Positions 36,637 through 50,053 of a stretch of DNA of 64,000 bases are shown piece after piece. The translations under genes and the position numbers were made by a program. The stretch comes from Mesorhabditis belari. Taxonomy: Eukaryota > Nematoda > Chromadorea > Rhabditida > Rhabditidae. The stretch covers positions 1 to 64,000 of the forward strand of contig CAUEEP010000022.1 of NCBI GenBank assembly GCA_958450365.1, read 5' to 3'. The notes under the pieces are model-generated. The model had not been told where the DNA came from and made no database searches. It worked only from the letters and a program-made list of their open reading frames with translations. How positions within the stretch are numbered: the first letter of the stretch is position 1; every line of letters begins with the position of its first letter.

Positions 36637-37441
36637 CACTGGCGCATCTAGGAGTCGCCCGGGGGAACACTAGCGCATATCTTTTTGTGGGTACATCTCT
36701 TTGTAGGTACAGCTCTTTGTGGGTACATCTCTTTGTTGGTTGCTTTGAAGGCATCGCGAAAATATATTTGGTGTGACGAACGTAATCGGAAATTCGGACG
36801 ACGGAAACAGTCTTTCCACTAAAATGCCACAATTAGTTAAAGTTTCAACATACTCACTCAAAACAACGAACAAAAACATACTCTTTTGTCGAACTCGATC
36901 TCGAATTAAATCCTGATGCATAAGTACATGAACACAAGTACAGATTTGTGTAGTAGGTGTCGTAGTCATTGATATACTTTTCCAGCGACCTCTAAAATAA
37001 AAAATGAAAACAAGCCAAGACAACAACACAATATTATAGCAAGATTTCCTATATCTAACTATAGATAACTAGAGACGAACTAGAGGCGTGTCATAGACGC
37101 AGTTGAACTCTCTGTGGCTAGCTTTAACTGCAAATAAACAAGAGCTATCCAAATTAAGCTTATGTTTTATCAAAACAACTCACCCCTTCTTCTTCGTGCA
37201 ACAATTTTAGGCTGAGAATCGGGTTGAGTCGTTGGTTCTTGATTGTTGAGCGTCACAGTTCTAGTAGTAGTCTTTCCGTCAATCAATAGTTGAGCTCGCT
37301 GAGCTTGCTGGGGTTGTCGCTTGTGTGCCGATGGGTGTTCTTTTGGTTGGCAGCTCCTTCGTTTCTTCAGCCACGCAGCGAAGACAGAAGAAAAGCACAA
37401 GCCAACGCAGCCGCATCAAATGACATCGTTGAGAAGGATGA
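36637..37441 (-). other. Possible small secreted-protein gene, frame unresolved
   Basis: Three minus-strand blocks have good splice borders: 37441-37184, 36991-36858 and 36818-36637. The first contains a signal-like MRLRWLVLFFCLRC from 37416 followed by a Thr/Pro-rich stretch that hits a stop after SSTID. The other two join in phase to give EKYINDYDTYYTNLYLCSC and DGKTVSVVRISDYVRHTKY. A second reading with donor GTATGT is also open. The first block does not join either reading without a frame change. A 15-base tandem repeat (ACAAAGAGATGTACC type) disturbs the third block. Family not recognised; it may be decayed. Confidence 0.3.
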
Positions 37442-37582
37442 CTAAAAGTAAAAAAGTTTAGCAACAATGAATTCCTACGAGATTCGAACATTATGTAAGC
37501 TTAGCACCAAAGTTTTTAACGAAACAAAGCTTCGTTGAGCTCTATGATAATACAAACTTAAAAATTCAAAAGATTTGAAGAT

Positions 37583-38030
37583 TTAAGGCATAATAGTGAG
37601 TTGTTTAGAACGAGTCATCTTTGAAACATGCGGTCTAGCATTATCATGTTGAAGAATGATTTTTCTCTGGCAAAGATTTGGCTGACTTGCTCGTTGCTCG
37701 TTGCTTTTTTTGCTCGGAGTATTTGATTTAGTTGTCTTGATATGCAAAAGTCCCAGTAGATAGACTCTTGCAAATCCTAGAGCACCGAGAGCATACACTT
37801 CTCCTCATGCACATTTGGCTTGACGTCATGTTTGGACTTTTCTCCTCAGCAACATTGACGCTTTCACCAAAAGTTGACAGTTAGAATCCATTTTCATCCC
37901 TTATCACAATAGTCAAAACAATTTGCGCTCGCAATTCGAGAAAGATGAGCGGCGTTGATCGGAACGCATTGACATTTCTGGATGTCTGTTAAGTCATGTG
38001 GGATCCAAGTCTCTAATCTCGATTTAAACC
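37583..38030 (-). pseudogene. Decayed mariner transposase
   Basis: The minus strand keeps ILQHDNARPHVSKM (second catalytic Asp) and, at 37925-38020, TWIPHDLTDIQKCQ resembling the WVPHEL region of mariners, separated by stops and frame changes. No terminal repeats seen. Confidence 0.7.
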
Positions 38031-38799
38031 CAAGTTTATGCAAAGTTTGAGTATTGCTATATGATCAACTAACTCTGATCTGATCGCTGATCGATCGCTA
38101 ATTACAATATGTTGAAGTCTTTCATGTGATTTTGTAAGATTTACCGTTTTACAAACAATTTTTTTTGCTTATTCAACAAAAGTTATATAAAAGTGAGAAT
38201 TGCACAAAAGTACAAAGAAAGAAAATAATTGAGAATCGATTTTGAGAATGGATAGTGATTGGATGAGATTGAGAACTTTATTGAGGATTGAGGGCTAACT
38301 AGAAGGTTAAAGTACTGTAAAGTGTCTATTTTGTCTCATTGTGAAATTCCTTTCAGCTCAATGCTTTAGCAAGGAAAAGCTGTTTATTAAAATGGGAAAG
38401 AAAGTGGCGGAAATGTATGTTCACTAGATTTACAGTAATCAGAGTGAAAACGTCACAATTGGAGTACGGTAGAGCGTCTAAAAGACTGAAAACCTATCAA
38501 CTTACAGACTTTTGACTGTCATAACCAAAGCGCTTTCTTCTTTGTTTTCTAAAAGGCATTTTATAAAAGCTACCGTAATCTGTAGTTTGTAAAACTACCG
38601 TATCCTTAATTTTACAAGCGATCAGTTCAATTTTAACTGAGCCTTGTGATTTCTCATCGAATGATTTTTAGAAAACGGTAGGCTAAAAATTGGATTAAAA
38701 TTGGATTGATTGAATGTAAAAAGCTTGATTACGGTAGGCTTTTTTGCAAACTGCTGAATGACTGCTTACACTCAGAGAAATTGAAAGATATTCAGTCTT

Positions 38800-38990
38800 C
38801 TAATCCTTGAATTGAAGGCTATTCAGTCTTTTAATCCTTGAATTGAAGGCTATTCAGTCTTCTAATCCTTGAATCTTTTAGACTTTCTACCGTAATCCCA
38901 TTGTGAACATTGACACTCTAGTGTGCAATGCATTTTTTAGAAATGTGAACATTGACACTCTAGTGTGCAATGCATTTTTTAGAAAACGCA
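38800..38990. repeat. Short tandem duplications
   Basis: Three copies of a unit containing GCTATTCAGTCTTCTAATCC at 38800-38870, then two copies of a 43-base unit containing GAACATTGACACTCTAGTGT at 38905-38985. Confidence 0.8.
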
Positions 38991-39187
38991 TTAGCGAGAG
39001 GGACTTATTCTAATTAAGACTTTAATCACTATCCATTGAAAGCTAGAAAATTGAGATTTCAAGTGAATCAATTTCTCAAGAAAGATCAATTCGTTGAACA
39101 ATCAACAAATTTAGTTAATAATCTAAAAACCATTCAATCAATTTATCACCGGAGATCACTTCTGAGTCATTCGAGAAAATTCACCCA

Positions 39188-42100
39188 TCAAACGGGCGAT
39201 TCCGAGTTGAGCTTGATAGCAAATTTCGAGATTTGCGCACTAAAAAAGGATTTTTTTAAGCTGTTTACAAAGATCAGCCAATTTTATAGCAAGCTCTAGA
39301 AACTACGATCATTTACCGATTTTGTTCTGTGAGGTTGAAGAAGGGAAGTGATGAGATTGAGCAGATCAGCTGAACACCAGCCGTTTCGTCTCGATTGTGA
39401 CTTCTAAAGTTTTTGATTTGAATAAAATATTCGGTACTTTTCAGCTAGCCTTATCTCAGTAATTATTTCAATAAAAGGTTAGACCAGTTTTTCATTTTCT
39501 TGGTTTATCAAATCTTAGATAACAAAATCTTGGTATCCTAAGAGAGTTTAAAAAATAAACCCTAGATTGGAACTAGCTTGAATCATTCTATTGCAATCAG
39601 ATTTGAGACACGGAAAAAAAACGGAAAATTCCTTTTAAAAGCTTCTATTTAAGAGCTAAAGTTATTAGCATTAAAAAATTTTTTCCGTTTTTACATGCTT
39701 AGGAATTGCAATTGAAAATTGTTCTTCAAACTTGAGAACTTATAAAAACTAGGCTATATTCTTATCTGTCTACTTTGTATTTTCCATGTATTGCAAGGGT
39801 CAAAAATTCCAGAAAAAAACTATGATTTAAGTGCGCTAGAAAGGGTGTATTTCAATTTTTCATTATAACGTTGCCTCACCTCAACAAAAAAGTCGATCCC
39901 GAGGCGAGCGACCTTGAGCACTCCTCTTCGGAAACAATCGACCATTTCTCTTCGCCGATGATTTCCTAGAAATTTTGATGGATTTATTTTTTAAAACATT
40001 ATTTCTTTTCTGTAGATTTATACAAACTCTTACCGAAATCGGTGTCTTGTCACTCAAAAAATACGAGAGAAACGTTCGATAATTTAGCCTCAACGAAAGA
40101 CATTTGCCGATGTAGTTCATCACCTAGAAAAACAAAGAATGAATGTGCTAATGGGTTATTTAAAACGTGTTAACTTCCAAAAACTACCGTAGCTTTTGTT
40201 ACGTTTAGATTCTGCAGTTCACGACTGGATACAGACGAGATAAGATAATGGTAGTTTTCAGAAGTTGATCCGTTTTAGAAAACGGATACATTCTCTTAGT
40301 TAGTACAGAGTACAGTACTGTACTTGATTCAAATCTCTTGAAAGTCCAAAAATCGGCTTGATTCCTCATGCCATTACCTTTTCAGTTGGATATCTCGGTT
40401 GTTGTCGGGTTAATCGCAGATATTTATTCAACGGTTTCACGATCATCGAGAAAACATGATGAACGGCATTTGTTGTGTCCATCGGTTCACCAAGAACCTG
40501 AAACCAAATTGATACTAGAAATTCCTTTAAATTTTCAAAACTAGTTATACAGCAGTAATTTTGGTACTTATGACTCTTTTCCACTCACAATACCGGTCAA
40601 AATCATATCCCCATCGAAAAAGTATTGTTTTGATGGGTTGTAACTTTAGATGTAGACATTATATAGCATCTGAAAGCTCTCTTTGAGCTCTATAAGATGT
40701 GCTATAAGATTTTGAGAAATAGTTTCATCCAACTTTTAGGGGCTCGAATCAAAGCAAAAATTTTGTGTGATTTTCCGGGCAATTTTTGACTACCAGAGAC
40801 GCTTCAAATCGTTTTGAAACCATGTTTTTCGGAAAGAACGCAAAAAAATGACCCAGGAAAGGTTTTTCGACAAGTTATAACATATTTCAATGAAGAGATG
40901 TAGAGAACGCTTAATTTTCAAGCAGTACCTAACGAATACTTTTTTGAATTTAAAACGAGGCCAAAACCACTTGTGACTCTTTTCCCAGTCAGTTTTAAAT
41001 GCAAATCAGTATCCGTTATGTAAACTGGTCAGGGAAAAGAGCCACAAGTACTGTAATTTCAAACTCACATTCCCAGCATTCATATTGTTTCCTTGAATCC
41101 CTTGCACATGAGAGAAAGCGTCTTCAGCGGCAGCGATCAAACGATATTTTCTCTTCTTGAGTCTTCTAAAATGAATGCTGATTCTCTAAAAGATGCCAAA
41201 CTACCGTATTTACTTGTCTTCACCTTTAGATGCAAATTTCAATTCAATTCCCCACCTGTCCCACTCCATCTCCTCTTGTAGCATCTCTTTATAGCCACCG
41301 AGTCGCCGTCTTGCCATCGCTGTCAACAGAGCTCGCGAGTTTGCCTAAAATTTGTTTTAATAACTCTTATAGATAGAAAAGGTGCTATATTTTATCTTTT
41401 AACAGTTCCAGAGTCAATGTAAAAGCCATCTTTTAACATTTATGGAGTCAAGGCACAAGCCTAAAAGCCTAGAAGGCTTCAAGAAGTCTAGCGTCTAGGG
41501 ACTGGATTTTCAAATCCAGAGTTAACGTTCTATATCAGAACTAATTCCTCATCCCGTCTAGAAAAAAATAGGAAAATTTTAGAGTAATCGTGTTTTCCAG
41601 ATGATTTTCTCATGAACCACTCAGTTTTCAACGAACTTGACTAATATTCTCGCCAGCGCCGATTCCTTCAAGATCGTAGACTTTAAAGCCGCCCGTATTT
41701 TGGCCAGGAATACTGTTTTTGACTGCCGATTGTCGAACCTAGAATACACATGTAAAAATAGAAACTTTGAGTCCTCACCTTGTCCAAATATGAATTGAAA
41801 GTCGGGAAATCTGTCTCATAGTGCCGTAAAACTTGAATAGCGGCCTCTTGGATTGACATCATGCCTGAAAATGGGGCTTTAGACTTGGTTTTGTCAAAAA
41901 GAACAAGCCAGCAAGCCAAAAGAACAAGACTGAATTACAAGAGCTGTTTTAAGCGGAAAACTTTGATCTTAAATCTCTCACCGACAGTGATCGAACTCGA
42001 GTGTCCATCCGGATCTCGGGTGACCGTGATGGTGAACTCCGGTCGCATTTGGCGAATGTAGAGCACGATGAGTGAGATGTAATGCGTGTACAAAAGAGCA

Positions 42101-45051
42101 TCGAGCAGGGATAAAGAGAAGGAGACGATGTAACTGAAATAAAGAAAGGCTTTGTATGAAGAATTGTAGATGGTCTAAAGAAAGTTTTTCGAAACAGGTA
42201 CAGCTGAAGTGAGATTATATGCCAGGCAGGGCAGGATCAGCAGCAATCTTCCACATTTTCAGTAATAGCTCAGGCCAGGTCAATAGCCAGAAGCGAATTT
42301 CGAATGTTTTTCAATAAAATATTTTTGGCTTTACGAATTCTGCCGGTTATCAGACGCATCCCGTCCCTTTTGGCAATCTAACTTTGAGCTCAAATACCTT
42401 GATGTTGGGCTGTCCAATTTAAATGTTCTTAGTATCATTAGATGCGCCAAGTCTTTCTCTGTCGATTTGTACAAAAACTATTTAAATTGAACAGCCCAAC
42501 ACCAAGAAATTTGAGGTCAAAGTTGGATTGCCAAAAGGGACGGGACGCGTATCAAATGTCTCACAATCCAAACGTGAATCCACAATCATTATAACTAGGA
42601 AACGGTACAAACATTTTCTTGTAAAGCTTAAATTTAAAAACTCACGTATAATTTGAGTATCGTTCCATGATGATCCTCACGGAGTAGAATAACCAGAAAG
42701 CGAAGAGGATGAAAAGGACGGCAAAGGTGAGTGCTGCTCGCGGGAAATAGAGTCTAAAAGGAGAATTTTAAAGAATTGCATTTTGATTTGATACAGAATG
42801 ATAAAATGAACCTCGGTAAATCAGCTGCAGCTCTTCTCCAATAGAGTGCCCAAAGAGCCGCAACGAGAAGAAGACTCTCAACGGCCATCAAAGTCAGTTT
42901 TCCTTGGCAATCAACCTAAAATAAATAAATCTAATCAAATAGAAAGTTAGTAAGCAGGCTAAAAGCAAGATAAATACCGTAAATATAAAGATAAAGCAAG
43001 TTAAAATACTCTAATAAAACGCCATCTCCATAATAGGCGCAGTCTAACTTTGAACGTCCAGTTCTCCGCGCTGCTTTATGCTATAGTGTGCGCTTGGGTG
43101 TCAAATTATAGCTCTTGTAATCTAGTATTTTTTGGTATCAAAAGTATAGTTGAGAAAAATCTAAGGACGGAGAAAAAAAATGATTTTCTAAAAAGAAGCG
43201 GAAGAGTAGTTAGACTACGCGATTATAGATGGCGTTCTATTAGAGTATTTAGTTTCAACGATATTTTAACAACACTCACCTCACAAACAATTGTTGGCCA
43301 CTCGTATCCAAACCAGGGTAAAATTTGCGGTAGAAGTGACATAATTGGTGGAGAAAGAACGGCGAATAATGAAATGATACCAGCCACCGTTAACCACATC
43401 ATACGAGAACATCTAGGAAATAGAAATTAATTAATTCATTAATGAATAAATTAATAAATACAAATAAATAAATATAAATTATAAATATAAATCAACAAAA
43501 GGAATGGTTGAAAAGCTCTAGGGGTAGGCTAATTTCCGCAATTTTTTTTGCGCAACTGGGTCGTCTGCGCAGCTCGCCATAACTTTCTTCTAAGTTGGTC
43601 AATCTTTATGATTTGAATTTTATTTTGTAGATCTCAATAAGTGCAACAAAATAACACCAAAATCATAAAGATTGGTCCACTTAAAAGAAAGTTATGGCGA
43701 GTTGCGCAAAAAATTTGGCGCAAAGTAGCCTACCCCCAGATCTGATCAAAAGTTTGCCAAATTTACATTTTGAATTGAGTCTCTAGACATTGTTGGTTCT
43801 AGATTCATGTCCTTCATCTCATAGTCAGTTTTCATTAACTTTAACAAAACGAAATCACATTCTAGATCATCTATTGGATTCATTACGATACATTAATGCT
43901 ATTCTTAGGGTAGGCTATCGCCATTTGATTTGCGCAACTCGCCATAACTTTCTTCTAAGTGGAATCTTTATGATTTTAGTGTCATTTTGTTGCACTTATT
44001 GAGATCTACAAAATAAAATTCAAATCATAAAGATTGACCAACTTAGAAGAAAGTTATGGCGAGTTGCGCAAAAAAAATTGCGGAAATTACCCTACCCTAA
44101 GTTTTAGTTTCAAATTGAAACCATTGTCAAATTTTATGAGAATATGCCAAACTAATCAAATCTAAAGTACACACTTTATAAACAATTCAAATTAGTACAT
44201 TCAAATTGAATAGTAATTCCTCTACCTCCTTGCCGCCACTCGAGCATGTGGCAATTCGTAGACTCTCTTCTCATCTATTCCATAAGAAATGTCACTGGTG
44301 GCGCCAGTTAAAACCGTTGTATTTTCGCCCCATTCATCAGCTGGTAGATGGGGTTTTACACCCTGAAAATGAAGTAAACGTTAGCTGTTTTGTTCTAAAA
44401 TTAAAACAGATCTTAAGCTGACTTTTAGTTTTGTCTGGTCTTGAATGGCAGGCCAGGCAAGCCTAGGACCTAGCCTTGTTAAAAAAATCAGATTGTCATT
44501 TCAGTAAGAGAATAATAAATAACTTTGACTAGAATCTAGCTATAGCATTTCTAAATGAATATTTAAAGTAAAAACAATTAGATCTACACTTCTCGAAAGA
44601 CTAAAGCTGAATGAGTTTTGGTGAATCGAGTTCTTGAAACTTCCAAATCAAAACTTTAAATTTATACTTGGTTTAAGCTTTAGTTTTTTTTGAGCCTATC
44701 AATATCAATTTGAATTTCTCATGTAATAACCCCAATTTCAGCACATACAAACCTCGGACGCGATCGCCATAAAATGCGGAATGAAAAGGGGCTCGCCGAT
44801 CTCGCTGTGCGCATAGCGCTTCATTTGGCGCGGACCTCGACTGAAATTGGAAAGTTTTAAATGGAAAACTTGAAAATGTGTACAAGTTTATCTCAATATT
44901 GATTCTACTTTCCCCTCAAAACTTTTAATTGCTGTATAAAGACGTATAAATCTAGAATTGATTACCTCGATAATCGTCCGCTTTCCCTTCCCGGGCCATA
45001 ACTTCCAGGCCCAAACTTGGACCTCGCTGTTCGCTCGCAAATCACCGACAT
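39188..45051 (-). CDS. vang-1: Van Gogh/Strabismus planar cell polarity protein, 538 aa, 16 exons
   Basis: Four-pass membrane protein of the planar cell polarity pathway, working with Prickle and Dishevelled at the cell cortex. Exons 5' to 3': 45051-44966, 44840-44753, 44362-44226, 43412-43280, 42915-42812, 42753-42646, 42133-41982, 41864-41779, 41738-41637, 41344-41256, 41165-41069, 40497-40378, 40123-40034, 39965-39880, 39403-39317, 39239-39188. All 15 junctions keep phase; total 539 codons with stop, near the usual 520-580. Landmarks: DEWGENTTVLTG before TM1; four hydrophobic segments at about residues 107-130, 155-174, 188-208 and 220-245; LLDALLYTHYISLIVLYIRQ; SIQEAAIQVLRHYETDFPTF; RLTRQQPRYPTE; EEKWSIVSEEE; LPFFNL; and the C-terminal ESPV, matching the PDZ-binding tail (ETSV in vertebrates). 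Introns hold several foldback elements. The symbol follows the nematode ortholog name. Confidence 0.95.
40562..41052. mobile_element. Foldback element in a Van Gogh intron
   Basis: The ends GGTACTTATGACTCTTTTCC and GGGAAAAGAGCCACAAGTAC are inverted copies, and the GTGACTCTTTTCCCAGTCAG block repeats near 40973. The centre has no coding signal. Confidence 0.6.
42378..42536. mobile_element. Foldback family R1, copy 3 (Van Gogh intron)
   Basis: Arms with ATTAGATGCGCCAAGTCTTT and CCCAACACCAAGAAATTTGA, as in 9052-9412; flanked by short GGGACGGGA-type inverted pieces. Confidence 0.75.
43008..43243. mobile_element. Foldback element in a Van Gogh intron
   Basis: Starts ACTCTAATAAAACGCCATCT and ends with a near complement, AGATGGCGTTCTATTAGAGT. 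The sequence just inside (AGTCTAACTTTGAACG) resembles 22704-22932. Confidence 0.65.
43519..44098. mobile_element. Two foldback copies with CGCCATAACTTTCTTCTAAG arms
   Basis: Copies at 43519-43737 and 43903-44098 each have arms reading GCAACTCGCCATAACTTTCT around TGTTGCACTTATTGAGATCT. A looser relative occurs at 32180-32400. They lie in the intron before Van Gogh exon 4. Confidence 0.8.
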
Positions 45052-47837
45052 TCCATAAAATGAATCTAGAACTTTGGAGTTAAAAAATCAATGACATTTG
45101 CATGTGTTGTTTTGCAAGAGTGTTGCCAAAGCTAACAAATGTCGAAAGGGGAAGAAAGAGGCGGTGGTCATAAAGGAGAAATGAAGGGGAGGAATGGGTG
45201 GAGGAGATCGGGTCATCATACCCAACTCATATGGAAAAGAGAGATGAAGAGAGGACTTAGATGGGTAAAAAGAAAAGAAAAGAAGATGGGTAGGCCATGA
45301 TGAACGAATGAATGTGGGGAAGAAAGGAGGGGAATTGATTGAAGTGGGTAGAGCCCTGGGGAGGGTTGGGTCGGTGATGTAACAGCGCCGATTGGAAGCT
45401 GTAGGTAGGAACCAAGACAGGACAATTGAGTCAATTGGCTGTAGATCAAGTTTATGAAGTAGATGTGCCGCAAATTTAGGCAATTACAATACAATAGTAT
45501 GAACAGTACAACCGCTAGATCAAACTTATGCAGTAGATCTGTTTAATTGTTTTGTTTTGTTTTAAAAGTTTGTTTTTTAAAAGTAAAAGTGTTTTAAAAG
45601 TTTTAAAAGCAATCGCTCCATGCCAGGCTTTGCTGCAAAACCACAAGAAGTCCGGAATTTACAAGAAAACCATCAAAAGCTAGTCGGACTCTGGCCCAGT
45701 CTGGCTTGGCATTGCTTGGCTTTTAGGCCTGGTTAAAAACATTCTTGTTAACAAAGAATTAATGATCAAATTTTGAGCATTTGAGCGCGATTTTGAGCAA
45801 AAATCCTTAAACACCTTTGACTTTTAGGCAAATAAGCTGACAAGAAGTAAAGTTCATGTAAGAAAAAGAGTCGACTATGATAAACAAATGATTGTGTGAA
45901 GGAAAGGAGCCGCATCTACCGGTTAAACGAGTTACGCAACCTCAAAGGATGCCGATTGAAATCCTACGATCGATCAATGATGGATATCGGCTAATCAAGA
46001 GACGGTCAAACGGTTGTAAAACAACGTCACCATAATGATCTTATTTACTCATTGCAAAATATGACAAATTTTTGTGAGTTTTCTTTTTATGATTCTGTCT
46101 GAACTCGAAATTTTATCGATGATTTTCTTGAGTAAAGTTCATAAGTTAATAGCTAGATTAATAGGTTAATAAGTCAAAGTTTATACCACCTAAGTCAACC
46201 AAAATTTCTAAGAGCTTTCCGCATTCAATAGAATAACAAAATTTGCATCAAAATTGTTTTAAAGTCAATAAAGTCCTTGTAAATAAAGAGAAAAAAAGAA
46301 AATGCTCAGAAAATGATTCGAAAATGATCAAAAAGTTAGAAAAAAATGTGAGACAAAGATTCAAAAGTCATCTGCTCAAGGAATTATGTGTCCTTTGGAG
46401 TATTGATTGAGAAGAGCCGATAAATGATCCTTCTGTCAATCCCCCGCAAGGACAAGGACCAGATGTGTTTAGCCATTGGGAAAACTCAAGCAAAGGAGAG
46501 ACAATTATTCACAAATTGTTTGGAAAAAGAAGTGCAATGACAAAGAAAATTTGGTGTTAGAAAACAAAAAGATTGTACATAAGATTGTACATAAGATTGT
46601 ACATAAGAAAGGTTATTTTTTGATCATTGAAATCAGCTAAAGATCAACTAAATCAGCTAGAGTTAAAGTGGGATTGCTTCAACAGCATTTTTGGGGCCAG
46701 AGGAGGCTAGAAGTCAGGTCTTGGCCTTAACTGTTCTAGCTTTACTGGTCTGGATCGAATTTCTGGATGAAGTTTCTCAATTACAAGACGTTAAAGTTGA
46801 TGTTAAAGTATTAGTAGAGGAAATTAAAGTATTAGTAGAGGAAATATAAAGTTTAAAAGGCTTTAAAAGAGTGGTCAATCTGGTGATTGACGACTTTTCG
46901 GCTTTTAAAGTGTCTGGAATCTCAGCTTGAAAAGCTGAAAGCTGAAAGAGTCTAAAAGAAGAGAGTCTCGAAATGTAATCGATGACTTTCAGGAAGAGAC
47001 CCATTTCCCCTCAATTCCTGGGAGCCATATAGGGAAATAGATGGGGTTTTCTGTTTGGAGGAGGAAAGGGGACAGGAGTAGCCTGGAGGGACGATTCCCG
47101 GGTGGATAATTATGCATCAATTTCTCTTTCCCTGCGATGACTATAAATCCACTACATGACAACCATCCAACCCCGATTATGACTTGATGCTTTATTGAGA
47201 GCCTAGTTTTGAAGTTGTGCTTAATACTATTCAACAATATTCAACGTACGAACTTGTAGAACTTGAAATAAACGTGGATTGCTAAGGACAAGGTGTTTAA
47301 AAGGCTATTTTGGCTTTTATCTGGTCCACAACAAGTCCAACAAGTCAGAAATGAAAGCTATTTTTCAAATATCATATTTCATTGTCCAGTAGTGTAACTT
47401 CAAACTTCTGACTAACTTAGAGTTCATGCATGCGCAAACGAGTAACAGGTTGCTTAGAGAGGCAATTCTGCAATCAAAGGAGGAGTCGAAAGCAAATTTT
47501 TGGTGAATTGCGTTCGTTTTCGGGGATTTGTCCTTTACTCGAAAGCTGAGAGAAACGTGTCACTAACAAGAAGTGCTTGCAGCTGGCCTTTCCCTTTGCC
47601 CCTTTTCTCCAATTCTCATCCATCTAACCACTTCAAATTGGGTGGAAATCCGCTCAAAAATCAAAATGACAAGTTGAGAAGTGAAAGAAAATTGAAAAAG
47701 GGAAATAATTTGGTTAAAGTTTGAAGAAAACAGCAGGATGGATGATTTACAAATAAACATTTTCTTAAAAAGCAAAAAAAAGGAAAGACAGGTTTTTGGC
47801 TTTCTTTATAAGGCTTACCCGCACACCGGATGACAAT

Positions 47838-47914
47838 GGCTCGGTGGTTTAGTGGATAGTAGGCTAGCATAAGAGGTGATTGCTGGAGGGTTCGAATCCG
47901 CTCATTTTTTTCTT
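47838..47914 (+). tRNA. tRNA-like sequence
   Basis: TGGTTTAGTGGATAGTAGGC is A-box-like, CTAGCAT a possible anticodon loop, and GGAGGGTTCGAATCC a very good B-box. The acceptor stem is weak. Degenerate or element-borne. Confidence 0.45.
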
Positions 47915-48119
47915 TCTGTTTTTTTTCTTTTTGTAAACCTTTTATCACTCATAGCTTAGTAAATATAGTAAACTCATAGAAAACTCATAGAAAACACTCA
48001 TAGCTCTTATGCTATGTATCACAATTTATCATCTAAGCCTAAGTCTTTAACAAAAAACAAAGAAAATAATGTAAACGATTAAACACAAATGAACAACAAT
48101 CGATAAAGTGTGGAAAATA

Positions 48120-48310
48120 TGGTTTAACATCACATTGAGACATGGAAAAGGCGTCATTTCCACACAAAATGGTTTAACATCACATTTAGACATGGAAAAG
48201 GTATCATTGCCACACAAAATGGTTTAAAATCAAATCGAGACATGGCAAAGGCATCATTGTCACACAAAAATGGTTTAACACCACATAGAGACATGGAAAA
48301 GACATCATTT
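48120..48310. repeat. 50-bp tandem repeat
   Basis: Four units, each with GGTTTAACATCACAT, GACATGGAAAAGG and CACACAAAAT. Confidence 0.9.
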
Positions 48311-50053
48311 CCATTCAAAAACAAAGTGAAAGAACGATTGGTGCAATTAGAGTTGAAAATTTCGAAATAAACCGCTGTTCTTGTGGTCAGTGGTTTATTG
48401 TAGGAGTGTGTGGTTGTAAAGCGCATTAGAGAATAAAAGGGGAGAATGGGGAGGCTATGCATCACTTACGAGCCAGCCCCCACACACAAATACACAAAGC
48501 GCAAGAAGCAAAGAAATGGCCCGTGAATGGGGGGGGAAGGGTATTTGAAAGCCGATTTGACCGATAAGTGTGTGAAAATAGGCTAGGCTTTGAATAGATT
48601 TACAAGAAATTAATGATACAGTCTAGAGAACAAGTCTAGAGATTAGCTTTGTGTTTGTTTTGTGGAAACACAGCCTTTCTGGCACACTAGCATATTGTCT
48701 GTGTCAGAGTTGATTTGAGAGATGTCAGAGTTGATTTGAGGAAGTGAAAATTGAAGAAAATTGAACTAGAAATTGCACTAGAAAGATTGGGTTTATATTT
48801 ATGCCTAAACTAATTGGAGAAGACAATGAAAGAACAAAAATTAGCTTATGAAATTGTTTATTTGAAGTAAATAGTTCAAGTAAATCAAGATTAGCTTCAA
48901 GATTCGCTCTTCTGGAGTGAAAATTGACGGATTAGCGTTTTGTGGAAAGGGAAAACCTAGAATTTAGTTGTATAACAGGATAGGAAAAGGCATTATACAA
49001 AGAATTACACACATGTATCCTATTTATTACAAGCAAAAGCGTGTGTATGTCTCTATTCAGCTTCTCTCTCTATTCTATTCAACAAAATCACTGAACTAAT
49101 CGGTCTAAATCTAACTATTAGATTCAAAATTTCATGTACATTCCAAAAATCTAATTACTTTTGTGGACGGACGGACGGACATTAGCGAACGATTTTCTTG
49201 TAAAAAAAGGATTTCTCGATTTCCTTATGAGTGGTTTTCCCTTGTGAGCTTGACCGTTTGCATTTTGTCTTGCTTGCTGAAATGTCAGAGTTCATTTCTT
49301 TCCCTTATCCGCTGTGTGTCAGTCTGACGCTCAGCTTCAGCTTCCAGACTTCTTGTCAGTCTGACGCCAAAGAAGGAATTCTTACTTCGACTTCTCTGCA
49401 ATGCTCGAATCTTTTTTTTGAACATTTAACAACAGAAATTGTAAATAATGCTTGAAAAAAAACTTTCAAATTGCAAAAATAGATCGTCATTGTGTTTTAC
49501 AGTATTTTTGCACAAAAATTGTTTAATTATCTATGAAATCGAATGTGCTGTTACTGTGGGACAGTGAAATTGAGGCTTTACAGTAAATAGAGTACAAAAT
49601 TATCTAATATCCAGTAATCTAGCAAAGTCTCCATCAAAAAATAAAAGTCAAAAAGAAAACGAGATCGATTTACGTCTCAAACATTTGAATAAATGGTCGT
49701 AGGTGAAAGAAAGAAATGAGAAAGAGATTCGCCGTCCCTATCTTTCTCTTTCTGTAAGAGATTTGACCTATCTCTTTCTGTTTATTTCTGGGATCTCTTG
49801 GCTTTTCTTGATCTCTGATTGCTCCTCATTCCCCTGAATGGGGTGCTTGGGGACAGAGGGACAGGGCAGGGAAAGGAGCTGGTCACTCCCTCCATCCCTC
49901 TCTATTCCATATCTCTCCAATCCTTTGATCTTCCCGCCAAAACCCTTCTGCTTGTCTAGAATCTCTTATTTTGTTTGTATCACTCCTTGTTTATATAGAG
50001 TTAAAGCACCTTTGCATCGTGATAGAAATCGTTGGCTTTAAGTACCGGATCTA

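Noticed and set aside
45088..45494. 131-codon minus-strand frame rich in Pro, Ser and Leu
   Set aside because: Falls in the purine/pyrimidine-biased tract upstream of Van Gogh; two frames are open at once and neither shows a family.
46777..47237. Overlapping minus-strand open frames in the 6-kb gap
   Set aside because: No splice-bounded homologous exons, no domain signal, composition like the surrounding non-coding DNA.
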